NCBI GenBank assembly: GCA_035582835.1
Contig: JAYKAV010003077.1
Span: forward strand, 454,751-518,750
Origin: Phoebastria nigripes
Taxonomy: Eukaryota; Chordata; Aves; Procellariiformes; Diomedeidae
Reading direction: 5' to 3'
DNA: 64,000 nucleotides
Under the pieces are notes generated by a model. That model did no database searches. It was not told the origin of the DNA and was given only the letters and a program-made list of their open reading frames with translations. Shown here piece after piece: positions 52,796 through 63,860 of this stretch (within the stretch, counting starts at the first letter, position 1; every line of letters begins with the position of its first letter). The position numbers and the translations under genes were made by a program.

Positions 52796-55700
52796 CCACT
52801 CATAGCATGGTAGCTGGTCTTTGCCTTGGCACAGCTCTCAGTGCGGAAAGGGGAGGCCAGGGCTGACTTTGCAGTTGAATTAGCAGTTTTGCACAGCTAG
52901 CTTTCCAGAGCCCCAGTTCAGCAGTAAATACAAGGGTGAGTTTGCCCCGATGAGGACATCGTGCCGTGTAGCTCACACGTTAGGTGACAGGGGAGGGTTT
53001 GGAGCTACGCTTCCTTCTCCCAGGGACAGTCCTGAAGCAGAGATTTTCTGTAGTGTCATGTTTTTCAGTGCTGTGTTTTCATATGTACAGCTCAGGGTAT
53101 TTGTAAAATAAGCCCTCTGTCTCTTACACAACTAACCTGCTTCATCTCCCCACCTTTGCTTCTGGTTTTGTCTGGGGGTTACCCAAGGACTTAGTTTAAA
53201 GGATCAGTATTTGTAACGGGACACAAATTGCCTGAGGTGTTATTGAATCTATGTCAAATGTTTAACATAAGGATTTTCATTCATTTATTTATTTATCCAC
53301 TTATTTTTTGCACCTTCCTGCCAACACAGGGCCATAATCACTATGAGGCACAACTGCTGTTTGAAGCATTACCCTGGTAAAACATGACAGCTCTTGTCTT
53401 TCCCCAGTGCTTTCACAGCTTCAGATGGAAGAAGAGGGAGAATTAAAAAGTGATCTCATTATCCTCTATTGTGCATTAACAAAACCCTGGCACTAACACA
53501 GCGAATACAGATGGACGTGAAAATAATTGCTTGGTGCAAGTCGGATTTGGATTTTTCCTCTCACTTTATTATCTGGATGCTGAGGGGAATATTAGTGAAT
53601 TATGGCATGGGAAAGTAGGTCAACATCAAACCTGGAATGGAGGGGAAATATGGTCGAAAAGTACAAGACTGACCTGCTTGTAGATGGGCAATTGAAAGAC
53701 GTACTGAAATTACAACCAGAATGATCCAACATCTCTTCCTCTGCTTGCGCTTTTGAAGAGCTTGGCAGTGAAGCAGTTGTGTAGGCATATGTCCTTATAA
53801 AAAAAAAAAAACCAACAGAGGGAGAAACCCTGTATTGATTTAGACAGAAAAGTCAAATGTTTCTGTTGCTGCAACTGTGACAATAAATTCAAAAATATTT
53901 CAGGAGCTTCTGGCTCTCAACATGACAGGCCAAGGGGATATGCCTCCTGGAGGAGAACCTCCCCCAGGGGTGGCAGAGAGCAGTGGGAGAGGATTAATGA
54001 CTGCACTGCTGAACCATGCACAATGCACAACATTAGGAGGGCTTTGCTATAATGAAACCTTCAGCCTTCGGCTGCCTTGCAGACTCTGAATAGCAGCTGC
54101 CAGCACTGTGGAGAAGCTTGGCACAATAGAAAAAGGGTCAGACCGAAAAAGCGGAGCTGGAGTTAAAAAGTAGTAAAGAGATAAGGGGAAGATAAGTGTG
54201 TAAGAGAAAGAGTTGGGTTTTTTTTTGTTTGGTAACAGCTGATTGCAGCACTCCTTGTCGGGAAAGGCATTATACTGGGAGGTGAGGTTTGCATGCAGGG
54301 ATTTCAGTGATTCCTCCCAGGGACCGGCCAGCCGGTTCTGCAGCCTGCCTTTAATGGCTACGGGGACATGCCATAGCTAATCCATCTTACTTTTTGTCTT
54401 ATCTTTATTTCTGGGCCTACAGTGGTGAAGTGGACCTCATCACGCAAGGTGCCATACCAATACGGACTAAACACACTCCTCCTGCTCCAGGATGGTTACA
54501 GTTTCAGTGTAAGAGAAGAGGCAAAGCTTATGTAAAGCAAAGGAAAGCACAAGGAAGAAATGAGGTGAAGTGCTAGTGTACCACCTGTCCTCCTTAATGT
54601 CAGGAGCTATGGGAGAGCTAGACTTAGAACACATCAAACTCAACACTTTCTCTAAACTCCACTCTTCTACAGTTAAAATGGATTAAAAAAGGAGAAAAGT
54701 GTCATTTCTTCTCACAGGTGATGTAAGGAGTGTTGACTCTGCAATTTGGAACAGTGTTGGTCTGATTTAGCCCTGAGGAACAAATAAATACCGGTAAGCG
54801 CACAAGGGAAGTTTTGGACTAAGCTATTGAACCACTTCAGCCTAGTCAGGAAACTGGAAAGGAATTTTCCCATGGCAAACTGGATAAATGATCTGATGCT
54901 CAGACAGGACCATAGTCTTTGAGATCCAAAGTCTGTTTCATTACAGGTGCATTGACGTGCAAAACTCCAGGGAGATTAGGATTTTTGAACAAAAGAAAAA
55001 AACAAGGAATTAAAAGTAAATGTTAGGAGACATGTCTGTTACATTTGCTAATCACATCTTGTTTAACCTTTTTACACTTGTCACAAGTATCTCCAGCCAC
55101 TGCGGCAAGTATGTCGCATAACTTAAAAAAAACTGGGAAAAATACAGCACACAGATTTCTCTAAAGAGAGAGGCGAAGCCTGGGCAGTCTTTGGTTTCAT
55201 GGCTTGATGCAATCAGGGAACGTACAAATTTTCCTGACCTTAAATGCAATGGCTTTCATTGGTCTGATATTTAAGGCAATAACCTTTAACACAACACGAC
55301 TGCTGCGGTGCCCTGATAATATATCTACCTGCAGAATCTCCTGAGTTTTTAGGTTCGTATACACTTTGCTTTGTAAGAGTCGCAGTTTTGTCTGCCTTTT
55401 AAATACCTGTGTGCTTTTCCCCTTGAGTAGGCACTGCGGTACTGCCTCTGAGCCAGAACCTCTCTGTGACCCTGGACACATCTCTTACCTTCTTCATCAC
55501 CTTAACTCCTTGTCCTATGGGATGGGAGTACCACCGTACATCTAGAAAGTGTTTGGCTTATCCTATGGATTTGGTTTCAAACGGCTTGTAGTGAAGCCAG
55601 CTAAAGTGCAGGTTATCAGTGTGTTGTTCAAGTGTTACTTTAATGTTAGTACTCTTTTTTTCTTCACATGGATAACTGATGCTGGAACAAGCGCTAATCT

Positions 55701-56329
55701 GAAATGAAGTGATATAAACCTGGGACAGCTTCCTGGACAGCAGCAGTGTTGCTTCAGCTTTCCACTTACACAACTGAGATCAGGATATGACTTGTTCTGT
55801 GCTCCAAAGAGGAGTGTGATCAGATGAAGAGCGGATTGCATTGGTTTACTTTGGTTTGGATTGGATCAGATGGGTTTTCCTCCCAGCTGTTTCTAACAAA
55901 GGCAGCTCTATACGCTTACATCGCACGGCAAGTTGGAATTTGATTTTATGGACTTGACACGGATTTCATTCAACACACGGTTTTGCATAAAATGGCTAAT
56001 GGTTTATGCTGTGGTAATGCAAAAGTCAATAACAATGTCAGGGGAAAAAAGGACGGATCAGTGTGGAATGAGAATGCCAACCAGGAATGTTGTGACCTAG
56101 AGAGACGAGACTGGGAGAAAGCCGGTGCACGCCAACAAAAGAGTCCGTCGCTGCTGGCACGGAGCAGAAACCCCAGATAACACAGCAGAACGGTGCTACC
56201 TGCAACACATGCCACCCCAAGGAAAGGGTGTGACACATGGGGGGACAGGGAACCATTTAGAAAAGAAAAGAAAGATGTTTTATCTGAATAATAAGGCAGA
56301 AAGCTGGGGCTTATTTATCTGCTTTTGAA
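52796..56329. other. No gene seen; non-coding sequence
   Basis: The region contains an (ATTT)n-like run at about 53280-53296 and an A13 tract at 53799-53811. A frame behind an acceptor-like 'aatatttcag' (to 53903) encodes no known domain and meets no good donor. No other feature was recognised. Confidence 0.5.
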
Positions 56330-56522
56330 TTTTAATGATCAGTTCGAGTGATAATTACAGAATTTCTATATTTATATAAAACCAGCACATAAAATAGCAC
56401 AATTTGATATTTATGAAGTGCCAGTTTTCCATAAATACAGAGATTTGTTAATGAGCGCTGGGAACTATTCATTAAAATTCAGAAGTAGATAAATAATGAA
56501 TAGGAATTGCTGTTTATTCATT

Positions 56523-56530
<8 letters not shown>
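56330..56530. other. AT-rich block, candidate conserved element (left part)
   Basis: The block is very AT-rich with many homeodomain-type words ('ttaatgatcagttcg', 'gataattacag', 'gttaatgagcgctgg'). It carries a perfect 15-base direct repeat, TATTCATTAAAATTC, at 56466-56480 and 56515-56529. No frame or known repeat family is present. The texture suggests a regulatory element; conservation is untested. Confidence 0.35.
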
Positions 56531-56561
<31 letters not shown>

Positions 56562-56599
56562 TTTTATTAAAAAAAATTTAAAAAAAAAAAAAAAAAAAA
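56531..56599. repeat. Two long A tracts
   Basis: An A27 run (56531-56557) and an A20 run (56580-56599) are separated by 'tcatttttatt', a shorter A8 run and 'ttt'. No retroposed body was recognised upstream, so a simple A-rich expansion is most likely. Tract lengths may not be reliable. Confidence 0.85.
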
Positions 56600-56619
56600 G
56601 AAAAATATCTCCTCACTTA

Positions 56620-56750
56620 TTGTTGATGAATCCAGCCTGTTTTATAAGCGATTTGTTTTAATTAATGCCATTTGACGCTATTAGTGCTAGAATAGCAAGG
56701 AGTCATTCGCACATTGCAGGCTATAAGTAGGACTGCATTAACGCTATCNA
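56620..56750. other. AT-rich block, candidate conserved element (right part)
   Basis: Beyond the A tracts the same texture resumes: 'tttataagcgatttgtttta', 'attaatgccatttgacg', 'gcacattgcaggctataag' and 'gcattaacgctat'. It may be the other half of the element at 56330-56530. One ambiguous base lies at 56749. Confidence 0.28.
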
Positions 56751-57351
56751 AGGCCCCAGGATTAAACAAATTTGGGCCCAATATGAGCATCCCTGGCTGC
56801 CACAGCCGTAAGTACATCCCCACTGGGGTAGGAAGGGTCAATCAGTCAATGCCTGTGTGATGCTGGGTCCCGTATAGACCTGCTGCCTCTCCACGGGGTT
56901 TCTGCCCTGCTTCTGAAGGAGGATTTATCCTCCTCCAAAGGAGGGCTTTGCTGATGAAATTTCAACAGAACAGTAGTTTTCAAAGGAAACGCACAGTTTG
57001 AATTTGGTACAGGTCATAGGTTTTGTGTCAAGCTATCCGCAAACTCAGCCAAAGATAAATATTGGTTATATTTGGGTCCTTAGTTTTCAAACCTCACTTC
57101 TATGCTTTTGAACTGACAGCTGGTCTTCTCAGGAGATGAGAGCTTGGCCCAGATTTGAGGTCCTGGGCATGGCATTGCTCTTTGGGCCCCTCTGCCCTGG
57201 CTTTTGAAGGGTGGGGAACATCTCTGCCGTGGATCCATTGATGTGGAGTTGGGCAAGGACACTGTACTGGGGCCAAGGGGTTCAGCATGTTTCTGGCACG
57301 AGCCCTGGGTGCTTCAGGTTGTCCAGGGGCATGTTTGTTGGAACGATGTTG
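56751..57351. other. No gene seen; non-coding sequence
   Basis: Short overlapping frames on both strands with no domain. No repeat family was recognised. Confidence 0.5.
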
Positions 57352-57391
57352 GTAAGAAAATGGACAGATGTGTAAGAAAATGGACAGATGT
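57352..57391 (+). repeat. Perfect 20-base tandem duplication
   Basis: The unit GTAAGAAAATGGACAGATGT occurs twice head to tail (57352-57371 and 57372-57391) with no mismatch, then decays at 'gtgaaac'. Perfect identity suggests a recent duplication. Confidence 0.95.
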
Positions 57392-58117
57392 GTGAAACAT
57401 CCCTTCACACCACATGCATACACCTCTGGACTAGCTATGTGTCAGTGTGGTCAAGTTAGGTTTTGTGTAATGGATGAGGAATGGTTTTGCTGTGTCTGGA
57501 AACGTGGATATTTATATTACATAGCTGACCATCGGCTTAGCATTCAGACCANTGAAAAACCTGGAGCAACATCATGTTGCGAGCTGGGCACAGGCTGTCA
57601 GGAAGCAAACTTTCAGACAAAGCCCTCGGGGTTACAGCATTGCCCTTTTGTTCCTCCCTACCTGCGACTGCCTATTTTGTTCCCTTTCATTGCTTTGTTC
57701 TGTATAGACTTTTNCTTTTATGCTCTTTGAAGTGTCCTCCACGCCATGGAGGCAGCTGCTCTGAATGCCGATGAGCGTCTCTGGAAGCCTGGGCAGTGTT
57801 TTGTTGGTTCGGGGCTCTTCGGAAGAGCTCACCCGCTTCACCGCAGGTGGCACAGGAGCGTGGGGTTGGAGCCAAGGGGGTTTTTCCCCATTGGCTTCGG
57901 GGACGTTGGATCAGGCCCTGTGGGGAGCTGGCTATCTTGTTTCTGGCTCTCGCTGTGGAGCACAAGGGGAAAAGTAATGCTGTCAGTTGTGTAACTGTCA
58001 AGAACACAAGGTAAAGGGTTGTCAGGGAGAACGTGGAATTGGAAATGAGGATTCAGGGGCCCCTTTAAAAGAGCTCTTGTCTTTTTTTGAAACCAAGACA
58101 GACAAAATGGAGCTTAG
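57392..58117. other. No gene seen; GC-richer non-coding sequence
   Basis: Part of this stretch (about 57720-57960) is GC-richer and yields overlapping frames of 60 to 120 codons on both strands, again without domains. Ambiguous bases lie at 57552 and 57714. Confidence 0.45.
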
Positions 58118-58217
58118 TATATTAAAAAGGGTCTTAACGGCATTTGGGTTGTAAAAGGTCCCCTCTCCACCTTTCATTCCTTCTGTCTCCCCTTGACCTC
58201 TTGCCTTTCCCTGAAAG

Positions 58218-58855
58218 TTAGATTTAAAACAATAAAATGGGGGTTTTTATGTAGAATACCAAATCGACTCCTGTGGGGAACAGAATTAATTCTACTCAGG
58301 AGCAGAAAACGAAACCCAGAAGCATCAAAGCGTAGACATAAATTCAATATCCCACTGAGCCCATCACTTAGGATACTTCAGCCTTTCCTGCATGTCTATC
58401 TTTCAATCAAATGTAGATGTAGGGAAAGGGTTTATTTTAGTTTAGCCTGGTGTTACAAAAGCGGAAGGGAAGGAGCAGCAGAAGTTGCTGTCTGTTTGCC
58501 GTGTGAGGTTTATAATTTCACAAATGCCAAATGCATTAATCCAACCTGTCATGTTGCAGCTCTGTTTGTAGATCAAATGGGATTAAAAGATTTAGTTGAA
58601 GCTTTCCTGATACATTTAAATAATATGACTAGAAATGTAATATTCAGGAAAATGAATATTTTAGAGGTACAATTTGAAGCACCTGATATATTAACACCTG
58701 CTAGATTAAAAAGGAACAGAAAAGAGGTGGACCCAATCCTGCAAAACATGTCAATAATGCACTATGTTTTAGCACCAGGAAACTGGCCTGACTCCTACTC
58801 TAGCATCACTGGGTTGGCTCACCTATGGAAATTCAAACAAGATGCTTTAGTCTAA
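58218..58855 (+). CDS. Candidate terminal exon or chance open frame
   Basis: In AT-rich sequence one plus-strand frame stays open from the stop at 58115-58117 to TAA at 58853-58855 (245 codons), longer than expected by chance at this composition. It has no early ATG; the first in-frame ATG is at 58577, leaving 92 codons. A pyrimidine tract of about 55 bases (58158-58212) ends in CTGAAAG (58211-58217), a plausible acceptor, so the frame could be a last exon of about 212 codons. A polyadenylation signal AATAAA lies downstream at 59148-59153. The translation has a basic first third and a Cys-containing middle but no domain, signal peptide or membrane segment that I recognise. It may instead be conserved non-coding DNA. 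Confidence 0.15.
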
Positions 58856-59490
58856 TTACGCATGTGCAGGGCTCAACATTAAGCATATGCTTACACACCT
58901 TGCTGGATAGGATCCTCAAAAATTGCCACAATACTATGCCCGGTTTTTCCCTTTATTTTTCCCAGCGTACCCACTCTTCAATTACCCTGTATGTGGGAGA
59001 ACTGGCCTCATCTATTGTCTTTTTTTACCCTGTGATGTCTGTTTAAAAAGAAACTGAAATGTCTCTTTTAAGTGGTGTAATTTCCCAGAGGTAGGAAGTC
59101 TGGTGCACAAGTTTTGTTGAGCAGGAGCAGTAGGGACTGTGTGACTGAATAAAGAGTCACTATAAAACACCTCTTCAGGACTGACTTATTCTGCACCCAG
59201 GGCATCTGGTTGCAATGTGGATAGACATATCCAGAGTGCTCTGGCTTTGGTCTTGCGCGCATGAGTGGGACAGCAGTGACTAAACTTCTGCTCTATGGGT
59301 TGTGGACAGCCTGCGATGGTTCACTGCAATGAATTGCACCATCTTGTCAGTTTGAAACTAAAATGGAAGCAAAATAATTTCAAGCGTGTTTTGAAGGAAA
59401 TAAGGTTAATGATGTAGCGAGAAGGAAAAAAAATGTGACATGGCTCTACCTGTAGTAGATACACTGGCTTTCAGTTGTACTTTTTGGTTA
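58856..59490. other. No gene seen; possible 3' flank of the open frame
   Basis: Non-coding sequence containing AATAAA at 59148-59153, which matters only if the upstream frame is transcribed. No repeat was recognised until the CR1 fragment that follows. Confidence 0.45.
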
Positions 59491-59494
59491 GGCA

Positions 59495-59870
59495 GCTGCA
59501 GAGGGATGAACCCCTGCTGGAACAGCTTCAGAGATGGGCTGTTAAGGGCGATCAAGAAGATGAAGAGCTTCTGTCAAACAGAAAGCTTTGGTAGCGTGGC
59601 TGAGCAGAGATATGGTTGCTCTTTCTAAGCCCACAGGGAGGAAGGGAGTTTATGCTGTGATGGCGAAGAGAACAAATAGGTATAGACTGGCCATCAATAA
59701 ACTGGAAGCCTCAAGCTACCACAGGAAGTAAGTTCTGGAGCAGCCTCTGTATAGCAGGAGTGCAGGATGTGAACTTACCCAGTTTTATAACAAAGCTTCT
59801 CTGTTGCTGGAAGGGTTTGTCGGACAGCATTGCTTCCTACAGTCACAGGATACTGGACCCACAGGCACAT
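59495..59870 (+). mobile_element. CR1 LINE 3' fragment, old subfamily
   Basis: The order 'gctgagcagagatatggttg', 'ctctttctaagcccacaggg', 'agagaacaaataggtataga', 'ctggccatcaataaactgga' and 'gaagtaagttctggagcagc' parallels archosaur CR1 ('...gagatatgattgctctctataaataca...', 'gaacaaatggatataaactggccatcagtaa', '...agttctggaacagcctt'). The copy is degraded and non-coding. The 3' limit is uncertain and may extend towards 59950. Confidence 0.6.
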
Positions 59871-61169
59871 GATGCTGAAAGCGATGGTGCTAAAGTTAAT
59901 TATCCCAAGTTCAGTCAACTCCAGCTCTGGTCAGCTGAAGGTTAGTCGCATTGCCTGGGGCACCAGTTTGCTAGAAGTGGCTAGAGGGTTAAAAGTCGAG
60001 ACAGACTAGGATGGGGGAGGTTTCTACAGAGATAAGCACCAAGCTGGGAGCGGGAAGAAAAAAGTGGTTTAGGTAGTGTTTCTGGATATTGTGGGAGCAG
60101 CAGTTATACACTGTGCTGAGAAAAGAACTGCTGGCACCTTCATATTCATGGCTGTAGGTTATTCTTCAGTGTCATCAGAAACATCTAAAGGTGTCAGCAC
60201 GGTCCTCACCAGGGACTGGGTGCAAGTGCTGCCAATTTAATGTCAATACTAATGTCTTTGAAAGAACCTTCCTTTTTTGGCTATTCACCCTGCCGGTCTG
60301 CCCACTTGAGACAGTCTAGCAGAGAATGAATGAGGGTTAAAATGCTTGCTGGCTACTTTCATTTGAAGAAAGAACATATGAAGCTTTGGACAGAAAATCA
60401 TTGCCTTTTTAACATCTGCTTTTTCCTTTTTCAATATGCGGTGTAGAAGTTGATGGAAACATGGCATGTATCTTTTCCAAATCAACAGCTAGGCTAGCAG
60501 GGGGCCCTGATTTTCAGTCGTTTTGAGGTTTGGGTGATGTTTTCGCCCTCTTTCCCAGACTGTACCAACCTGTCTTCCACAGCACAGGCATTCATTATGT
60601 CATTTTATGTCTCATTGTGCTGTCTAATACTTTATAAGCCTCCTGTCTTTTAAAGTATATCATACATATGCAATGGAAATTCCCTTCTAGCTTCTGTTCT
60701 TAACAAAACAGAGAAAAAAATCAGGAGCAAACTTACAGGCACCATCTCTTGCACGTGCCTGTTCCATGTTGTATCTTCTGCTTTTTTCCCACCTCTGTGA
60801 AATTNTCTTACCTACTGACATAGCGAGAACTACATGCTGTGAAAAATCACAGTGTCTATGTTATATATTTCTGACAAGCCCTGGTATTATCCAGGGAACA
60901 ATCTGTTACTTATATACTGAGAGGTGAGAGCGTGTGCCTTTAACTCATGTTAACTCACCATGATTTCAAATGTAAACACTTCTCAGAAGTGGGTAAGTAA
61001 AATTGAAGGCATTAGGATTCTGTCGTGTCCGGTTACAGTCAACCTTCACATTGTAGCCTACTTCTGAAAAAAAGAAACAGTGTTTTTTTGATCCAGTCAT
61101 TTTTGGCTGAGCTAAGCAGCTGTTTTGTTGTTGTTGAAATGTTTCAAAGAAATGGCTTTCGTGCAAAAT
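59871..61169. other. No gene seen; non-coding sequence
   Basis: Intron-like sequence with short frames. One ambiguous base lies at 60805. No repeat or RNA was recognised. Confidence 0.5.
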
Positions 61170-61330
61170 ATTTTCCAGGAGTGAAATATCCTCCCAGATC
61201 TTTTAAGAAACTGCTAAATCTTAAGTTAGGTCCAATTATAATAGTGTCTGGGTACCTGGGGCCAGATTTGGTTAAGCATTTAGGACAGAAACTGGAAGTG
61301 CCTAGAAGGATTTCTGGACACACTTAGGTG
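61170..61330. repeat. Possible ancient interspersed repeat
   Basis: The words 'ccagatttggttaagcattt', 'aggacagaaactggaagtgc' and 'ctaga' resemble old repeats with 'cagattttcaaaggtatttaggcgcctaa'. The match is weak and the family was not identified. Confidence 0.25.
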
Positions 61331-62099
61331 GCCAGTTCTCTGGTGAAATTAGAGCCTGTTTTCTCAAGGTGTATTGATGGGGGATGGAGTGGGATTTCCA
61401 TGACTTAATTTTAGGCACCAAAATTAGCAAGGCTGAGGTGACAGGAGTGCTGAGGACCATATCTGCCCCTGCCAAGGGTTGCAGCGAGGGTCTGGATATG
61501 TCCCCAGAGCCAGCAGGAGCAGCCCCACCTGGAGCCAGAGCTGCAGCTGGGGTCCCCTCCTCTGCCAGAGCCCACCTGGGGCAGGCTGCTCACTCCTGAC
61601 GGTGACGTGGTCCCAGCTGCAAGTGTTAACCTCTCCTGTATACATCACTTGCAGCACTTTAAAGATCATATTCCCTGTGCACCACTGTGGGGTCAAGGGC
61701 ATGGACTGATGGGATCCCCTTAGACCTCATAAAACACCCAGGCTGTGTTTTGAAAACTAGTCACCCTAAACTCCTGTTACCATAAATGGAGAAAATTGCA
61801 AACTGAAACCCTCCGCTGTGAACAGAGCTGTCCTAAGACAATTGGGCTCTTAAGCCCAGCACTTCGGTTGGATTTTAAAAGCAAGGAGGTTGTCAGCCCA
61901 AGCACCTTCATTGTTTTGAAAATCCATCTAGCATCTTTGCCATCTTTGCTGTCTAGCCCATACATCTCCGATCACAGAAACACTGTTTCAGGAGAAAATT
62001 AATGTTTTGGGCCAGCAAGCCCTGGACCTGCCTGTCTCTACTCATAAATCCTGCAGGGTTTGATGAACTGCTCACACAGAGAAAGTTTCTGATGTGCGT
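61331..62099. other. No gene seen; non-coding sequence
   Basis: A GC-richer patch near 61420-61620 gives overlapping frames on both strands without domains. Nothing else was recognised. Confidence 0.5.
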
Positions 62100-62410
62100 A
62101 TGTGCTTGCAGGAGTAAGACCCAAAGCAAATCAAGTTACGCATGACATCGACACACTTGCAAAAACAATTTTAATCAATTACAACTACAATTGCATGCTG
62201 TACAAGCCGCAACTGGATTGTCTTATGTACCAGCCGATCATATTGGGCATGTAAGATTAAATTAAAGTTTTCTAATTGCGTTTAGGAACATACAAAATAC
62301 TACAGTCTAAAGTGTAGCAAATTAATTCTTCAGGCGTAGCCTAATTGGATGGAAATTGATTTATCATGTTTGGACCAAATGAGCCAGTAAGGCATGACTA
62401 GTAACAGTGA
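62100..62410. other. AT-rich block, candidate conserved element
   Basis: The block has dense words such as 'caattttaatcaattac', 'aactacaattgcatgc', 'aagattaaattaaag', 'gcaaattaattcttc' and 'agcctaattggatgg', with TAATTG/CAATTA homeodomain-type sites. No open frame or repeat hallmark is present. By texture it is one of the two best conserved-element candidates in the window; alignment is lacking. Confidence 0.38.
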
Positions 62411-63515
62411 GGTAAGGAGAACAATGTCTCTGTGTCAGTAACATTTAGAGAAAAGAGTGTGTCCAAATGAAATGAAGGGTGTTATGTTGAAAAGTCTCTC
62501 TGAAGAGGGAAGAAATGATACATTCAGAGTCTCCGTCGTTCATACGTACAAAGTGACTGAAAAGCCTTTGATTATTTCTGGAACTCCAGGATATACTTAG
62601 GTCAGCAAGGGACGGAGAAAATTATTTTTTTAGGCGCTGTAAATATTGTTGTTCTGTAAAAGGAGAATTTCCGCCAATCAAGCCATTATACTACTGCATT
62701 GTAGAAATGGATATAAAATTGCTCCTTTGTAAGAGTCACGCAGAACTTCTAGATAGCCAGGCAGTAGGGCCAGAGTGGAAGGCATCCACAGAAAAGGTCT
62801 CGTTCTCTATAGGAGATAGCCTATTTTAGAGTAGTTTCTGTATCTCTTTAAGTTCTCTATAGACCTGATTAAACTCCATAGCACTTTCCTATAGTAATGG
62901 CACAGAAAGCTTTTGAATTTGTCTCCCTGATTCACCTTTTGCATAAGGTGAATATTCCCTTTCATTAACATACGTTCAGCCTCATTTTGGCTGCCACACT
63001 AGGGAATGCACTGACTGATGATATACAGGTGTGATAGCCCAGAAAGCACTTGCCACGAAAAATAGGTAGCAGGTATCATTTGTGGGTTATCTGGGCAGAG
63101 CAAAGGTGGAGATATGGTGCTTCTGCATGGGTATATGATGTTCTGCACCCGTCTTGCTTAGTCCCATGCCTTATTGAATGCTTTGCAGTGTGCAAAAGCA
63201 CAAAACATTCTGGCTTAACAGTAAATGCATCATTTTGTGAAGTTTAATATTGCAGTGGTCTGTTGGGAAAAGCAGCGTGTTGCAACCAAAACCTGGATCC
63301 AGGCTGCGGGAGGGTGGGCATGTGGGCTTTGTGGTGACCCCTCCCTAGCTTAGACAGCGACAGGACAGAAGGCCTTGAAAATAACCTTTGTGAATTCAGG
63401 ACAGCAGCCTTTTATTATTCAGTGGTTGCCTTTTTGGAGGCAAGGGGAACNTCAGCAATATTCTTAGAAATGAGTGGGCCTGCTACTGGCCCCCTCCAGA
63501 GGGTCAGTGTCACCT
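62411..63515. other. No gene seen; non-coding sequence
   Basis: Intron-like sequence without recognisable exon or repeat. One ambiguous base lies at 63451. Confidence 0.5.
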
Positions 63516-63860
63516 GCTCTGTGTATCTTCACTCCGTCTTAATAGCCATTTATGAGAGACTGAATGTTTTCCATTTACCCAAATATTATATCAGAAAAGA
63601 GGATTTTCGTACTGAACAAACTGATTCAGATTGTCTGCTATACATGTTCAAGAGATGCTTAATATTATTAATAATACGAGTAAAATTAAATTTGCTTATC
63701 ACAATGAGGGGAAGAAGAATAAAGTTTATTAAATCGCCCCACCAAAAGCGCTGACTTCCTGAAAATAACAAGTCTTCATTAGGGAGAAGCTAATTTGCCA
63801 TAAAGAATTGCTTTACTTATGTAAAGGGACCAATTGCTCTAATTGTGGGCAGCACACAAA
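63516..63860. other. AT-rich block, candidate conserved element
   Basis: The block contains 'atattattaataatacgag', 'gagtaaaattaaatttgc', 'gtcttcattagggagaagc', 'taatttgccataaag' and 'gaccaattgctctaattg'. A frame of about 110 codons covers part of it on the plus strand, but it crosses an ambiguous base and has no domain. The dense homeodomain-type words make a regulatory element more likely than coding. Confidence 0.33.

Noticed and set aside
53904..54089. Frame following an acceptor-like 'aatatttcag'
   Set aside because: The pyrimidine tract is weak, no good donor follows, and the translation resembles no known protein.
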